33,669 nucleotides of DNA from JAKPQD01 sp029572965 (GCA_035374585.1 DAOSPF010000036.1:1-33669); one strand, 5' to 3'. Numbered from the stretch's first letter, positions 7,606 through 17,263 are shown. The notes: generated from the letters alone by a model not told the origin. Translations and numbers: made by a program.

Positions 7606-7813
7606 GCCGTCTTTCTATACACTCTTTTAACCTTCACAATAAATTACGAGCAAAATTGGCAATACTACCAGTTGGTTCCTCAATAGTTGACAAAACCTTA
7701 ATTTCCGTTTATCACCTAAAAAAGTGTTTTCATAAAAAAAACTTTGGACATCAGTGATATTTTTTTTATGTTGCAGTCATAAAAATGACGTAAAAAAAAG
7801 AAGGATTGACGGC

Positions 7814-10800
7814 ATGACAGGTTATAACGTCTATGATTTTTTTGGACAGGCAGATTTAAATGAAATGTCAGTATTAAACATCACTCAGTGTAATACATTG
7901 TTTCAAAGCCTTGATATCCCAATCTGGGCTATCGATACAAAATATAAGCTTATTGCCTTCAATAAAGCCTTCTCTAACTATTTTAAGCTAAAATATAGGA
8001 CCGAAGTTTATAATGGAATGAATATTGAACATTTCATTAAAACCGACAAACTTACAGATTGGAATAATTTAGTTTCACGAAGTTTAAAGAAACAAAGACC
8101 AAAAGCCGAAACCCAGCTTGTTTTTAATAAAACAACCCATTATTTTGAAATTGTAGCCCAACCCATTATTGAAAATGAAACAGTCATTGGTATTTCCTTT
8201 TTATCACATGATATTACCGACAGAAAAAGGACCATTGGTATTTTAAGTAAAGCCAAAGCCCAGCTGCAAGCCCTTATAAATAACATTCCGGCGCTAATAT
8301 GGCTTAAAGACCAAAATGCCAACTTTACAGTGTTGAACAAAAGCTTTTACGACTTTTTTCAACTCAATGAAACTGAATTTGCTCCGGAATCTTTCGACAT
8401 CCCCGAAACCCACCAATCTTTCTTCAACTATATCTCAAACGACAAAGACATCTTTGCCCATGGCGGTAAAATATACGAAGAACGCTCTTTCAAGTTTGGC
8501 AACGAAGAAAAATGGTTTGAGCTCCATAAAACAGCCATTTACAATGAAAAACAAGAATTTGTCGGGACTACAGGAATGGCCAACGATATTACTACCCGCA
8601 AAACCATTGAAAACATTCTGTTAGAAAGTGAAGAAAAATTCAGGCAATTTGCCGAGAACACTGCCGACTCTTTCATTCTAAGCAATGCAGGCCATATTCT
8701 TTACATAAACCCGGCATTTGAAAAAATATACGGGCATAAACCCGAAGAGTTAACAAAAGCAGAAATTCCTTTAGAATGGCTCCATAAAGATGACCGCAAG
8801 GCCATAGCATCATACTTTTCAAGCGAAGAATTTATTAGTACCGGCAAATTCAACGGCGAATACAGAATTGTCAAACCCGACAACAGCATCAGGTGGATAT
8901 GGGAAAGACGCTTCCCCGTCATGGATGAATATGGCAATATTATCCGCTTTATCTCTGTTGCTTCTGACATCACCAAACAAAAGTTGCTGGAATTTGATTT
9001 GCTCAAAAACCAGGCCCAGCAACAAGCTATCTTGGACAACATCCCTCATCAGGCGTGGTTAAAAGATATTACAGGAAAATATATCTCGGTAAACGAAGCC
9101 TTTGCCAAACACTACAATCGCCCTAAAAATGAAATTATTGGCAAAACCGACTCTGATATATGTCATCCAGACCTTGCCGAATTGTATGCTTACAATGATT
9201 ATCTTGTTGTTAAAACTAAGAACCAGCAGCAATTTGACGAATTTCTGGACACTAACGAAGGTACTTTTTACACCGAAACAATAAAAACGCCCATCATTGA
9301 TGCCGAAGGCGAAGTTATTGGCATTACTGGTATCTCAAGAGACATCACCTATTACAAACGCCTTGAACAACAACTCAGGCTGAATGACGACAGAGTTAAA
9401 GCCTTATTAAAACATTCTTCCGACTCCATTACTGTTATAGACACCGAAAGCCGCATCACATTTGACAGTACCCTGTTTTTTAAAATAGCCAATATTAGTT
9501 CTGACGATGCTATTGGTCATAGTTTTACCGAATTTATTAACCCAACAGACGAAGGACTTGTTTATTATACCATAGAAAATGCCATTAAAAACCCTGAAAT
9601 ACAGCAAAAAATTGAATATAGCTGTATCAAACCCGATGGTCAGATTATTTACTTCGAAAGTATTTTTTCTAACCATCTAAAAAACAGCCTAATCAACGGG
9701 ATTGTTGTCAATACCCGCGACATTACCGAGAAAAAGAAAACAGAAAAAATTGAACAAGAATATCAAGACAAAGTTGGGTTTCTTGACAAAACAGCACTCG
9801 ATTTTCTTTCGCTCACCTCAAGTGACGAAATTTACGAATACATAGGAAACAAAATCCACGAACTGATGCCCGATGCTGTGATACTTTTCAGTATCTACGA
9901 CGAAACACTGGACTCATTGATTATCAAGAGCCTCACAGGCATCAACAAATTTAAGACTGTAGTTTTTGACATCCTGGGACAAGACCCTATAAACTACCCT
10001 ATGCATCTTAATAAGCTTATGAAGCGCAAGCTGGTACGCAGTGCCAACAAACTGCACGAACTCAACGGAGGTCTTTACAATATTACCAGCCGCAAGCTCG
10101 ATTTTATGATTTGCAAAGCCTTAGAAAAACTTGTATCTTTCAACAAAGCTTATGGGATGGGCATTGTCAGGTCTGAAAAACTTCTTGGTTCAATCATTAT
10201 TATCACTCGCTACGAACAGGAAATAGCAGACCCGCGCATTATAGAAACATTTACATACCAGGCTTCTATTGCTTTATTGCGCCGCAAACTCGAAAAAGAG
10301 CTCGTTATAGCTAAAGAAAAAGCTGAAGAAAGCGATAGGCTTAAAACTGCCTTTTTGGCCAATATGAGCCACGAAATACGCACCCCGGTAAATGGGATCA
10401 TTGGGTTCTCTCAATTACTGCTTGATCCGCAACTTGACCAAAACCGAAAACAAGAATTTGTTGATATTATCAAGCAAAATGCCAACAACCTTATTTCAAT
10501 TATTGACGACATTCTTGATATTTCACGTATCCAGGAAGGCCAGATAAAACTCAAGAAAACTTTCATCAATATTAATTTATTGCTTGATGAAATATTTTCA
10601 TTTTATCTCTCCCCCGAATGGCTGGAAAAAAACATTGTATTGGACATTGAAAAATCACTCGATGATGAAGATGCAGTGATGCTTATCGACCCGTTGAAAT
10701 TTAAACAAATATTCAACAATCTCATTACCAATGCTTTCAAATTTACCCGTGAAGGCAAAATCACCATTGGCTATGAAGCCGATGACGAATTTTTCAGGTT

Positions 10801-11086
10801 TTTTGTACGTGACACAGGTATTGGAATTGCAAAAGAAAACCACGACATCATATTCCAACGCTTTATGCAAGCTGACGGCACACTAACAAGACAATTCGGA
10901 GGTTCAGGCCTTGGACTTGCCATATCTAAAGGACTTGTCGAATTGATGGGAGGAAAAATATGGGTAGAATCTGAAGTTAACAAAGGTTCCGAATTTTCAT
11001 TTACCTTACCCAGGCTCAAAGAAAAGAAAGACCATCTCAAGTCGCTTATCCAGTCAGCGAAAGACAACCCTTCCTTGCTCAATTAA
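7814..11086 (+). CDS. Soluble multi-PAS/GAF sensor histidine kinase
   Basis: A 1090-residue kinase with no membrane segment, so it is probably cytoplasmic. Five PAS-type domains begin near residues 30, 149, 272, 402 and 526; each ends in the usual 'DIT' signature such as 'GISFLSHDITDRK'. A GAF-like region covers about 655-830. The HisKA helix contains 'LANMSHEIRTPVNGIIGF' with the phosphorylated His at 853. The ATPase domain shows the N box 'NLITNAFKF', G1 'DTGIGI' and G2 'FGGSGLGLAISKGL'. There is no receiver domain, so a separate response regulator is needed; none lies nearby. I chose ATG 7814, preceded by an AAGGA stretch. An in-frame GTG at 7754 would add 20 unconvincing residues. Region 7606-7813 shows no clear promoter. 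Confidence 0.92.
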   Translation: MTGYNVYDFFGQADLNEMSVLNITQCNTLFQSLDIPIWAIDTKYKLIAFNKAFSNYFKLKYRTEVYNGMNIEHFIKTDKLTDWNNLVSRSLKKQRPKAETQLVFNKTTHYFEIVAQPIIENETVIGISFLSHDITDRKRTIGILSKAKAQLQALINNIPALIWLKDQNANFTVLNKSFYDFFQLNETEFAPESFDIPETHQSFFNYISNDKDIFAHGGKIYEERSFKFGNEEKWFELHKTAIYNEKQEFVGTTGMANDITTRKTIENILLESEEKFRQFAENTADSFILSNAGHILYINPAFEKIYGHKPEELTKAEIPLEWLHKDDRKAIASYFSSEEFISTGKFNGEYRIVKPDNSIRWIWERRFPVMDEYGNIIRFISVASDITKQKLLEFDLLKNQAQQQAILDNIPHQAWLKDITGKYISVNEAFAKHYNRPKNEIIGKTDSDICHPDLAELYAYNDYLVVKTKNQQQFDEFLDTNEGTFYTETIKTPIIDAEGEVIGITGISRDITYYKRLEQQLRLNDDRVKALLKHSSDSITVIDTESRITFDSTLFFKIANISSDDAIGHSFTEFINPTDEGLVYYTIENAIKNPEIQQKIEYSCIKPDGQIIYFESIFSNHLKNSLINGIVVNTRDITEKKKTEKIEQEYQDKVGFLDKTALDFLSLTSSDEIYEYIGNKIHELMPDAVILFSIYDETLDSLIIKSLTGINKFKTVVFDILGQDPINYPMHLNKLMKRKLVRSANKLHELNGGLYNITSRKLDFMICKALEKLVSFNKAYGMGIVRSEKLLGSIIIITRYEQEIADPRIIETFTYQASIALLRRKLEKELVIAKEKAEESDRLKTAFLANMSHEIRTPVNGIIGFSQLLLDPQLDQNRKQEFVDIIKQNANNLISIIDDILDISRIQEGQIKLKKTFININLLLDEIFSFYLSPEWLEKNIVLDIEKSLDDEDAVMLIDPLKFKQIFNNLITNAFKFTREGKITIGYEADDEFFRFFVRDTGIGIAKENHDIIFQRFMQADGTLTRQFGGSGLGLAISKGLVELMGGKIWVESEVNKGSEFSFTLPRLKEKKDHLKSLIQSAKDNPSLLN

Positions 11087-11088
11087 CA

Positions 11089-12222
11089 ATGCGACCTGAT
11101 GTTGCCATCTTGGGTATTTGCTTTTCGTTGTTTGTCTTATATGCCATTCACATCATGGCATTCACTTACGGTTGGTTTAAAGCTAAGCCGGAAATAAAAA
11201 GTAATTTGCATCACTATACGTTCGTTTCTGTTGTTGTTGCTGCCCGAAATGAAGAACACAATATTCTGCACCTTATAAAAAGCCTTTGGCAACAAAATTA
11301 TCCAAAAGAATATTTTGAAATTATTATCGTTGACGACCATTCAACCGACAACACTTATACTATTGTTGAAGAGAAAAAAACATTTATCAAAAACTTAAAA
11401 ATTAGCAGACTCTACAACAATCAATCAGGTAAACGCAACGCAATCAGGCATGCCATTTCGTTATCCAACGGGAATTTGATTATCACAACTGATGCCGATT
11501 GCATTGTTGGCAACAACTGGTTAAAATCTATTGTCTATACTTATCAAAACAAAAATGCTAAATTTATTATTGCCCCTGTGTTGATAACCGATGAAAAAAC
11601 ATTTATCCAGCATTACACCTCTGTAGAACAGCTCAGTCTGTCGGCATGCACTATTGGTGCCGCCAGCTTAGGCCATCCTGTAATGTGCAGTAGTGCCAAC
11701 ATAGCTTTTGAAAAGGAATTTTTTGAGAAAATAGATACTAAAATTCCCGACAACATCCGTTCTGGCTTCGACATGTTTTGGCTTCAAGAAGCCATAAAAA
11801 AGTCCGCTTCAGATATTTCTTTTGTCAAATCAGCAGAGGCGGCAGTATATACAAAAGCCCCAGGTTCACTAAAAACTTTCGTTAGTCAACATTCAAGATG
11901 GGCTTCAAAAAACAAATTTTTAAAAAATCTCTGGATTATTTCAACAGCTTTATCTGTAGTTCTTTTAAACACATTAATAACTATATTGCCTATTATTTCT
12001 TGTTTTTATACTAAGGCAATGGGGGTATTCCTTACGCTGCTTTTTGCCAAAATTATTGTTGACAGCCCTATCATGTTTGCTGCCATGTATCACTACAAAA
12101 AACCAAGACTGTTGCCGTGGTACATTATCTCATCACTATTGTATCCTTTTGTAACCTCAATAGTAGCAATTTTTGGTATCTTTGGCCGGTATCAATGGAA
12201 AGACAGAAACATACAGCAATGA
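11089..12222 (+). CDS. Membrane glycosyltransferase, family 2
   Basis: A 377-residue protein with an N-terminal membrane helix (about 3-25) and a GT-A domain. The latter opens with 'VSVVVAARNEEHNI', then 'EIIIVDDHSTDNT', the metal-binding 'TTDADC' and, later, the processivity-type 'QHSRW' (QxxRW). The C-terminus (about 285-370) has two or three hydrophobic helices. This is the layout of processive or lipid-linked polysaccharide synthases of the cellulose/hyaluronan synthase-like group. Donor and product cannot be read. The gene begins 2 bp after the kinase stop and its stop overlaps the next start (ATGA), so translation is likely coupled. Confidence 0.88.
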   Translation: MRPDVAILGICFSLFVLYAIHIMAFTYGWFKAKPEIKSNLHHYTFVSVVVAARNEEHNILHLIKSLWQQNYPKEYFEIIIVDDHSTDNTYTIVEEKKTFIKNLKISRLYNNQSGKRNAIRHAISLSNGNLIITTDADCIVGNNWLKSIVYTYQNKNAKFIIAPVLITDEKTFIQHYTSVEQLSLSACTIGAASLGHPVMCSSANIAFEKEFFEKIDTKIPDNIRSGFDMFWLQEAIKKSASDISFVKSAEAAVYTKAPGSLKTFVSQHSRWASKNKFLKNLWIISTALSVVLLNTLITILPIISCFYTKAMGVFLTLLFAKIIVDSPIMFAAMYHYKKPRLLPWYIISSLLYPFVTSIVAIFGIFGRYQWKDRNIQQ

Positions 12223-13358
12223 ATGAAAACGTGAATCCCAGGCAAAGTTTATGGAGCAAGCTTTATTCTAACAAGCTTGCTATGATTAGCATGATATTCA
12301 TTACATTATTCTGTCTTCTTGCAATATTAGGATATACCATAGTCAATGATCCAACACCTTTCAGCAACAGGCAATGCCTTGAACTTACAGCAAAAAAGCC
12401 TGGCTACCAGGCTTCATTTCTTCTGAAACCCAATAACTTTGAAACTCCCAAAGTATCATGGTTTAGCAAAATGATATGGGGACAACCCGACACAGCCCAA
12501 TACATCCTTGCTGACAGCCTTGAGTTTTCAGGCACTACGGTAATTATTTTCCGTAAGGGAAATGGTAAATTCTTTGAAAAAGAACATTATAGAGCCAAAG
12601 ACTTAGGATTAACAAATATTACTGATGTTAATACTTTTAAAAAGCATGTTTTACAGCACTTGTATATCACCAAACATTACCTTTTAGGCACTGACAGGCT
12701 TGGCCGCGATGTATTAAGCCGTTTGATCATAGGGGCCAGGGTATCCCTTTCTGTCGGGTTAGTTTCTGTTATCATCTCATTGTTAATAGGAGTATGGCTT
12801 GGCGCTATGGCAGGTTATTTTGGAGGCCGAGCAGACAGGGTTATCATGTGGTTTGTCAACGTATCATGGGCAGTACCAACACTTTTACTGGTTATAGCCT
12901 TGACCATGGTTATAGGTAAAGGCTTCTGGCAAATATTTATCGCCATTGGCCTCACCATGTGGATTGATGTAACACGCCTTGTTCGTGGCCAAATAATGGG
13001 CCTTCGCGAGAAAGAGTACATTGAAGCTTGTCATGCTATGGGCTTTGGCCACTTCCGAATTATTACAAAGCATTTATTGCCTGGCATCATAGGTCCTGTT
13101 ATTGTTCTTTCGGCAGCTAACTTTGCTTCTGCTATCCTTATCGAATCGGGCTTGAGCTTTCTGGGAGTTGGTATTCAACCTCCAGTACCCTCCTGGGGCA
13201 ATATGATTAAGGAACATTACGGGTATATCATCCTTGACAAAGCATACCTTGCCATATTGCCGGGCTTGGCAATCATGCTGTTAACGTTGGCTTTTACTAT
13301 TATAGGAAATGCGTTGAGAGATGCAACCGACACCAAAGCACCCATTGCTCCCAGCTAA
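12219..13358 (+). CDS. ABC transporter permease, OppC/DppC type, without visible partners
   Basis: A 379-residue inner-membrane protein of the dipeptide/oligopeptide/nickel permease C family. The first helix is at about residues 20-40. A long periplasmic stretch of about 120 residues follows, then 'LGTDRLGRDVLSRLIIGARV', the family's hallmark. Further membrane helices surround the EAA loop 'EYIEACHAMGFGHFRIITKH', which contacts the ATPase. The C-terminus has 'GLSFLGVGIQPPVPSWGNMI'. The start at 12219 overlaps the glycosyltransferase stop as ATGA; the same frame is open further upstream (12117, 12195) but those starts lie deep in the previous gene. No OppB, OppD/F or binding protein is in the window, so the rest of the transporter must be encoded elsewhere. 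Confidence 0.9.
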   Translation: MNENVNPRQSLWSKLYSNKLAMISMIFITLFCLLAILGYTIVNDPTPFSNRQCLELTAKKPGYQASFLLKPNNFETPKVSWFSKMIWGQPDTAQYILADSLEFSGTTVIIFRKGNGKFFEKEHYRAKDLGLTNITDVNTFKKHVLQHLYITKHYLLGTDRLGRDVLSRLIIGARVSLSVGLVSVIISLLIGVWLGAMAGYFGGRADRVIMWFVNVSWAVPTLLLVIALTMVIGKGFWQIFIAIGLTMWIDVTRLVRGQIMGLREKEYIEACHAMGFGHFRIITKHLLPGIIGPVIVLSAANFASAILIESGLSFLGVGIQPPVPSWGNMIKEHYGYIILDKAYLAILPGLAIMLLTLAFTIIGNALRDATDTKAPIAPS

Positions 13359-13363
13359 TAGCA

Positions 13364-13948
13364 TCATTCAATAGCTGATAAAATCTCTATTACCTCTCGA
13401 TGGCTTCCGTCAGCGTTTCTTTTTAAGACAAAAAAATCAGATTGCATGTTTACATAGCGCCCATCTATATGCTTCAAACGTAAATTGCAGCTGTAACTAT
13501 TATTGCAAGCAGATGACACATACTTTTCACGTTCACGCACCTTTCTGTAATCCTCAGGGTGATAATGATAAATGGCTTCTTTGTTTATAAGTTCCTGCAA
13601 CTCTTTATGCCTGTACCCCAACATGCAATGAAAATTGCGGTTATACCACAACAAACTGCGCTTTTTCACGTCTCTTACAGAAACTATTAACGGCAAACGG
13701 TTCAAAACCTCTTCTAACAAGCGCAGGTTATCCTGCAAATACTCATTTTCGCGCGAAAGAGCTGTTAAAACCATCCGAAACCCTTCATTATCATGCTTCA
13801 ATTGTTTGTTTTCTTCTGATATGCGAACGTATGATTCCTGAAGTTTCTGAATATTTTCCATAGTACTCCCAAAACGAGATATTGAAATATCTTCATTTAT
13901 AAAGCGTTTAGCTTCATCAACAAATCGTTTGGCAGCTCCTTTCGACAT
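13364..13948 (-). CDS. Coiled-coil plus single PAS domain protein
   Basis: A 194-residue protein. Residues 30-85 are rich in Glu, Lys, Leu and Asn with heptad-like spacing ('YVRISEENKQLKHDNEGFRM'), predicting a coiled coil. Residues about 85-190 form a PAS domain: 'LNRLPLIVSVRDVKKRSLLW', 'NFHCMLGYRHKELQ', 'YHPEDYRKVRE' and 'NLRLKHIDGRYVNMQSDFFV'. There is no output domain and no membrane segment, so it is probably a dimeric sensor or adaptor acting on a partner. Its stop converges on the permease stop with a 5-bp gap and no terminator between them. The partner could be the neighbouring multi-PAS kinase, but that is speculation. Confidence 0.75.
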   Translation of the reverse strand: MSKGAAKRFVDEAKRFINEDISISRFGSTMENIQKLQESYVRISEENKQLKHDNEGFRMVLTALSRENEYLQDNLRLLEEVLNRLPLIVSVRDVKKRSLLWYNRNFHCMLGYRHKELQELINKEAIYHYHPEDYRKVREREKYVSSACNNSYSCNLRLKHIDGRYVNMQSDFFVLKRNADGSHREVIEILSAIE

Positions 13949-13969
13949 ATTTTTTTTTCACACTATTAT

Positions 13970-14001
13970 CAAATATATAAAAAATACTGTTGAACTTTCA
14001 A
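13970..14001 (-). promoter_or_regulatory. Promoter of the PAS protein gene
   Basis: On the minus strand TATATTTG (13977-13970) matches TAnnTTTG, with a TTTTTG-type -33 element 21 nt upstream (ending at 13999), about 22 bp before the start codon. The remaining AT-rich intergenic DNA to 14308 shows no clear gene or RNA. It must also hold the promoter of the next operon, where I see only a weak TACGTTTTG near 14212. Confidence 0.5.
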
Positions 14002-14308
14002 AAACAAATTATTATTTTGACCAAAAAAAATAATTTTATCTTATTTATATTCTGCATGTTATATCTGACAGCCTTGCAATTGGTGCCAACAATAAAAACT
14101 TTTAATCTTGATTATTTAGCATTAAAAACAAAATATTACCAAAACCTGACAAATATTTGAAGTAACGAAAAGATAACCTTGTTTTAACATTTAATTAATA
14201 AGCATTAATATTACGTTTTGTCAATAAATCTGGCACATTTAATATACTTTCGTTAAAATTTTTAGGGTACTTGTCAAAAACAATTGTATTTATATAAAAC
14301 TTTTATTT

Positions 14309-15382
14309 ATGATCAAAATCAAAAAGATCTTAGGTTTAGTAATACTGTCAATGTTGGCTTTTTCCTGCAATAAAGAAGAAGGTGAAGGAGGAAAGGGCAA
14401 CATAAAAGGTATTGTTTATCAGGTAATTGTTAACGCTCAAACCCTTGACACTATTACTATTGCCCCTGCTCCAGACGAAGATGTTTACCTCATTTATGGT
14501 GATGATAAAGAAATTGACGATAAAACTGTTTCAAGTTATGACGGTTCTTTTGAATATAAATATTTGCGTGATGGCAATTATCAGCTATTGGTATATTCGC
14601 AAGACACTTCAAACTATTCGAAAACCAAAACCCCTGTCATAAAAAAAGTCCATATTTCTAATGGAGGTACAGCAAAACCTGACACTTTGTTTATTCTGAA
14701 AACAGTAGATTATGATAAAGGTGCCGGTATTATTGAAGGTATAGTAAATGCTGAGGTTATTGACAACCAAAACTTAAACATTATTGCCATTCAGGCAGCC
14801 CCTGATCAAAATGTATATATTTTAAACAGCTCTACAAACCAAGTACTTGACAAAACCACTACCAGTGACGATGGTAAATTTGCGTTCCAAAACCTTGTTG
14901 ATGGTAATTATTGTATTTTGGTTTACTCGCAAGATACTGCCAATGCAAAAAACAAAAAAGTAGCCATCAAACAGCCTGTTCAGGTCAAAAACCAAAACAC
15001 GGTCAAATTATCATCCATTCATATTACAAAAATGTTGGATATAGACGAGGGTTCTGGCAGTATTACCGGCAAAATTTGGCTAATAAACTATAAGAGCAAT
15101 GGATATACTATTAAAGACATAGCATTAGCCCAAGAATATGATGTATATCTCATATATGGCAACCACTTAGGATTTGACATGCGCACAAGGACAAGCTATG
15201 ACGGAACTTTTTGCTTTTCAAACCTTATTAATGGCAAATACACCGTATTTGTTTATTCTGAGCAGGAAGACATAGACGGGTACCTTACCGGGGCAACTCA
15301 AAAAGCCATTCATAAAAAGACTTTTGAGATTACCAACAACAATCAATCATTTTATATGACTGACACCGTGAAAACTTTTTAA
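14309..15382 (+). CDS. Lipoprotein with three tandem beta-sandwich repeats
   Basis: A 357-residue exported protein. The signal peptide ends in the lipobox 'LAFSC', with Cys20 as lipidation site, followed by an acidic 'NKEEGEGG' linker. Three repeats of about 105-110 residues follow. Each starts with a 'G.I.G' strand, continues through 'DVYLIYG', then 'SYDGSF.Y..L.DGNY..LVYSQDT' or a close variant. This resembles the carboxypeptidase-regulatory-like or Cna-B family of surface beta-sandwich domains. Repeats 1 and 2 end in 'YSQDT'; repeat 3 has 'YSEQED'. It heads a same-strand run of five genes containing the VTC and DUF4956 genes. Outer-membrane attachment is likely; function is not known. Confidence 0.75.
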   Translation: MIKIKKILGLVILSMLAFSCNKEEGEGGKGNIKGIVYQVIVNAQTLDTITIAPAPDEDVYLIYGDDKEIDDKTVSSYDGSFEYKYLRDGNYQLLVYSQDTSNYSKTKTPVIKKVHISNGGTAKPDTLFILKTVDYDKGAGIIEGIVNAEVIDNQNLNIIAIQAAPDQNVYILNSSTNQVLDKTTTSDDGKFAFQNLVDGNYCILVYSQDTANAKNKKVAIKQPVQVKNQNTVKLSSIHITKMLDIDEGSGSITGKIWLINYKSNGYTIKDIALAQEYDVYLIYGNHLGFDMRTRTSYDGTFCFSNLINGKYTVFVYSEQEDIDGYLTGATQKAIHKKTFEITNNNQSFYMTDTVKTF

Positions 15383-15403
15383 AACGCTATATAACAGTTT
15401 TTT

Positions 15404-15817
15404 ATGAAAATACAACTAATAACCGGACTACTTTTGCTTTCTACGGTATTATCTGTTTCTGCACAAAAAAAGAAAAAAGATATCGTTAGCAATAAAATTA
15501 AAAGCATTACAGAATTTAACGAAGATTTTGAAAAAAATAACGGTCGCTCTGTAAAAGAAAGCTTTACTGCTTATGACGAATTTGGAAACATTATAGAACT
15601 CATTGAGTATGACGATAATGGTAAAGAAAAAAAACATATTAAATATGAATATGACGATAAAGACAACTGTACCAAAGAAACTTACCTCAACCCAAAAGGA
15701 CAGCTCGAAAAAACTATTGTCTTTAAATATGACGATGGATTAAAAATTGAAAAAACTACTTACCTGCCTAATGGCAAAATTAAAGTCCGCAAAAAGTACA
15801 TTTACCAATTTCAATAA
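15404..15817 (+). CDS. Small exported protein with YD-like repeats, function unknown
   Basis: A 137-residue protein with a clear signal peptide, 'MKIQLITGLLLLSTVLSVSA' then Gln and a lysine run. The mature part contains short repeated units such as 'YDEFGNIIELIEYDDNGKE', 'YEYDDKDN', 'YLNPKGQLEKTIVFKYDDG' and 'YLPNGKIKVRKKY'. These resemble YD/RHS-type or toxin-antidote repeat motifs seen in secreted Bacteroidota proteins. It lies 21 bp after the lipoprotein gene and 5 bp before the VTC gene, so it is likely part of the same transcript. I do not recognise a specific family, and a role cannot be assigned. Confidence 0.65.
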   Translation: MKIQLITGLLLLSTVLSVSAQKKKKDIVSNKIKSITEFNEDFEKNNGRSVKESFTAYDEFGNIIELIEYDDNGKEKKHIKYEYDDKDNCTKETYLNPKGQLEKTIVFKYDDGLKIEKTTYLPNGKIKVRKKYIYQFQ

Positions 15818-15822
15818 AAAAA

Positions 15823-16575
15823 ATGGGAACTATTTATCATGAAATTGACACTGTATTAAACACTTACAAGCCTATTTCACTCAGTGAAATGGACTCTGTC
15901 AAGCTGATGAGCCGCACCGATACAAAGTTTATTTTCAATTCAGCCATGATTTGCCAAATATTAGAAATGGCTAAATCTTATTATAAAGTATTGGAAATTA
16001 ACAGCACAAGGCAATTTCAATATATTACCACATATTTTGACACCCCGGACTTGTTTATGTACAATCAGCACCACAATGGCAAACTCAACCGTTATAAGGT
16101 TAGGCAACGCCGCTATGATGCAACCGGAAATGAATTTTTTGAGATAAAATTTAAGAATAACAAAGGCCGTACCATCAAAAGCCGTATTGAAAACAACGCT
16201 AACAATGAACTTAACGCTGCTACTGATAAATTCTTGAAGAAAAAAACGCCTTTTGAATGTTGTCAGTTGAAAAAAACAATTTTAAACCAGTTTATACGCA
16301 TCACTCTTGTTAATAACAACATGACAGAAAGAGCTACATTGGATTACAACCTTTGCTTTTCTGATTTTCATAAAGAACGCCCAATTCCACAATTGGGTAT
16401 CGCCGAAATAAAGCAGGACAGTAATTCAGGCCCTTCGCCTTTAATAACCATCATGCGCGAACTAAAAATACAACCCGAAGGACTCTCTAAATACTGCCTT
16501 GGAGTTGCTTCATTATATGACGATGTAAAAATTAATACATTTAAACCACGGTTAATTAAAATAAATAATTTATAA
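15823..16575 (+). CDS. VTC-domain protein, candidate polyphosphate polymerase
   Basis: A 250-residue protein of the VTC domain family, the catalytic fold of yeast Vtc4, which makes polyphosphate from ATP. The order of conserved basic and acidic positions is kept: 'SLSEM...LMSRTDTKFIF' (Lys35), 'TTYFDTPDLFMYNQHHNGKL', 'NRYKVRQRRY' (Arg94, Arg96), 'FFEIKFKNNKGRTIKSR' (Glu107, Lys109), 'ERATLDYNLCF', 'IAEIKQD' and 'LSKYCLG'. There is no membrane helix, so it is probably cytoplasmic and docks on the membrane protein encoded 1 bp downstream. Pairing of VTC with DUF4956 proteins recurs in bacteria. Polymerase activity is inferred from the motif positions; the bacterial role is not well defined. Confidence 0.85.
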   Translation: MGTIYHEIDTVLNTYKPISLSEMDSVKLMSRTDTKFIFNSAMICQILEMAKSYYKVLEINSTRQFQYITTYFDTPDLFMYNQHHNGKLNRYKVRQRRYDATGNEFFEIKFKNNKGRTIKSRIENNANNELNAATDKFLKKKTPFECCQLKKTILNQFIRITLVNNNMTERATLDYNLCFSDFHKERPIPQLGIAEIKQDSNSGPSPLITIMRELKIQPEGLSKYCLGVASLYDDVKINTFKPRLIKINNL

Positions 16576-16576
16576 A

Positions 16577-17263
16577 ATGGATACACCTACTATTGAAACA
16601 ATGAAATTTCTGGGCATTGAACTTTTTGACAAAAAAGATTTTTTTGAGCTTTTAATTCGTTTGTCCTTCAATTTATTGATTGTTGGGATTATAGTTCGTT
16701 TACTTTATTACCCAATTACACGTCGCAAAGACTACCTGTTTACATACATTCTCCTGTCAACAATAGTTTTTCTTATTTGTTTTATGCTTTCTAATGTAAA
16801 ACTACAAATGGGCTTTGCTTTAGGGTTATTTGCTGTATTTGGTATTTTGCGTTACCGCACCAACCCAATGCCAATCAAAGAAATGACATACCTTTTTGTT
16901 GTAATTGGCATTTCAATTATCAATTCACTAACCAACAAAAAGGTAAGCTACGCTGAAATATTGTTTACGAATATAGCTATTGTGTTTGTAATCTATGGAT
17001 TAGAAAAAGTTTGGCTACTTAGACACGAATCTTGTAAACTAATTAACTATGAAAAAATTGAGTTAATCAAGCCTGAAAAACATAACGAACTAATGGCAGA
17101 CTTACAGCAACGCACCGGGCTAAAAATAAACCGCATAGACATAGGTAAAATCGACTTTTTGCGCGACACTGCCCGTATTATGATTTACTATTATAGTGAC
17201 GAGAACCGTATCAACTTAGCTGATGAAGGCCGCGTATATACTGGAGATGGCGATGATGATTAA
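16577..17263 (+). CDS. DUF4956 membrane protein, partner of VTC-domain protein
   Basis: A 228-residue membrane protein. About four or five hydrophobic segments lie between residues 22 and 145 ('LSFNLLIVGIIVRLLYY', 'FTYILLSTIVFLICFML', 'MGFALGLFAVFGIL', 'YLFVVIGISIINSL', 'ILFTNIAIVFVIYGL'). They surround the conserved 'RYRTNPMPIKEMTYLF' block, the DUF4956 signature. A cytoplasmic C-terminal domain of about 80 residues ends in an acidic 'GDGDDD'. The gene starts 1 bp after the VTC gene. In yeast, VTC polymerase feeds polyphosphate through a membrane channel formed by its own helices. By analogy this protein might supply the membrane part, but that is inference. Confidence 0.85.
   Translation: MDTPTIETMKFLGIELFDKKDFFELLIRLSFNLLIVGIIVRLLYYPITRRKDYLFTYILLSTIVFLICFMLSNVKLQMGFALGLFAVFGILRYRTNPMPIKEMTYLFVVIGISIINSLTNKKVSYAEILFTNIAIVFVIYGLEKVWLLRHESCKLINYEKIELIKPEKHNELMADLQQRTGLKINRIDIGKIDFLRDTARIMIYYYSDENRINLADEGRVYTGDGDDD

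Noticed and set aside
14227..14250. TGGCAC near 14232 as a second sigma-54 promoter
   Set aside because: The -12 part (TTGC) is missing at the required distance.
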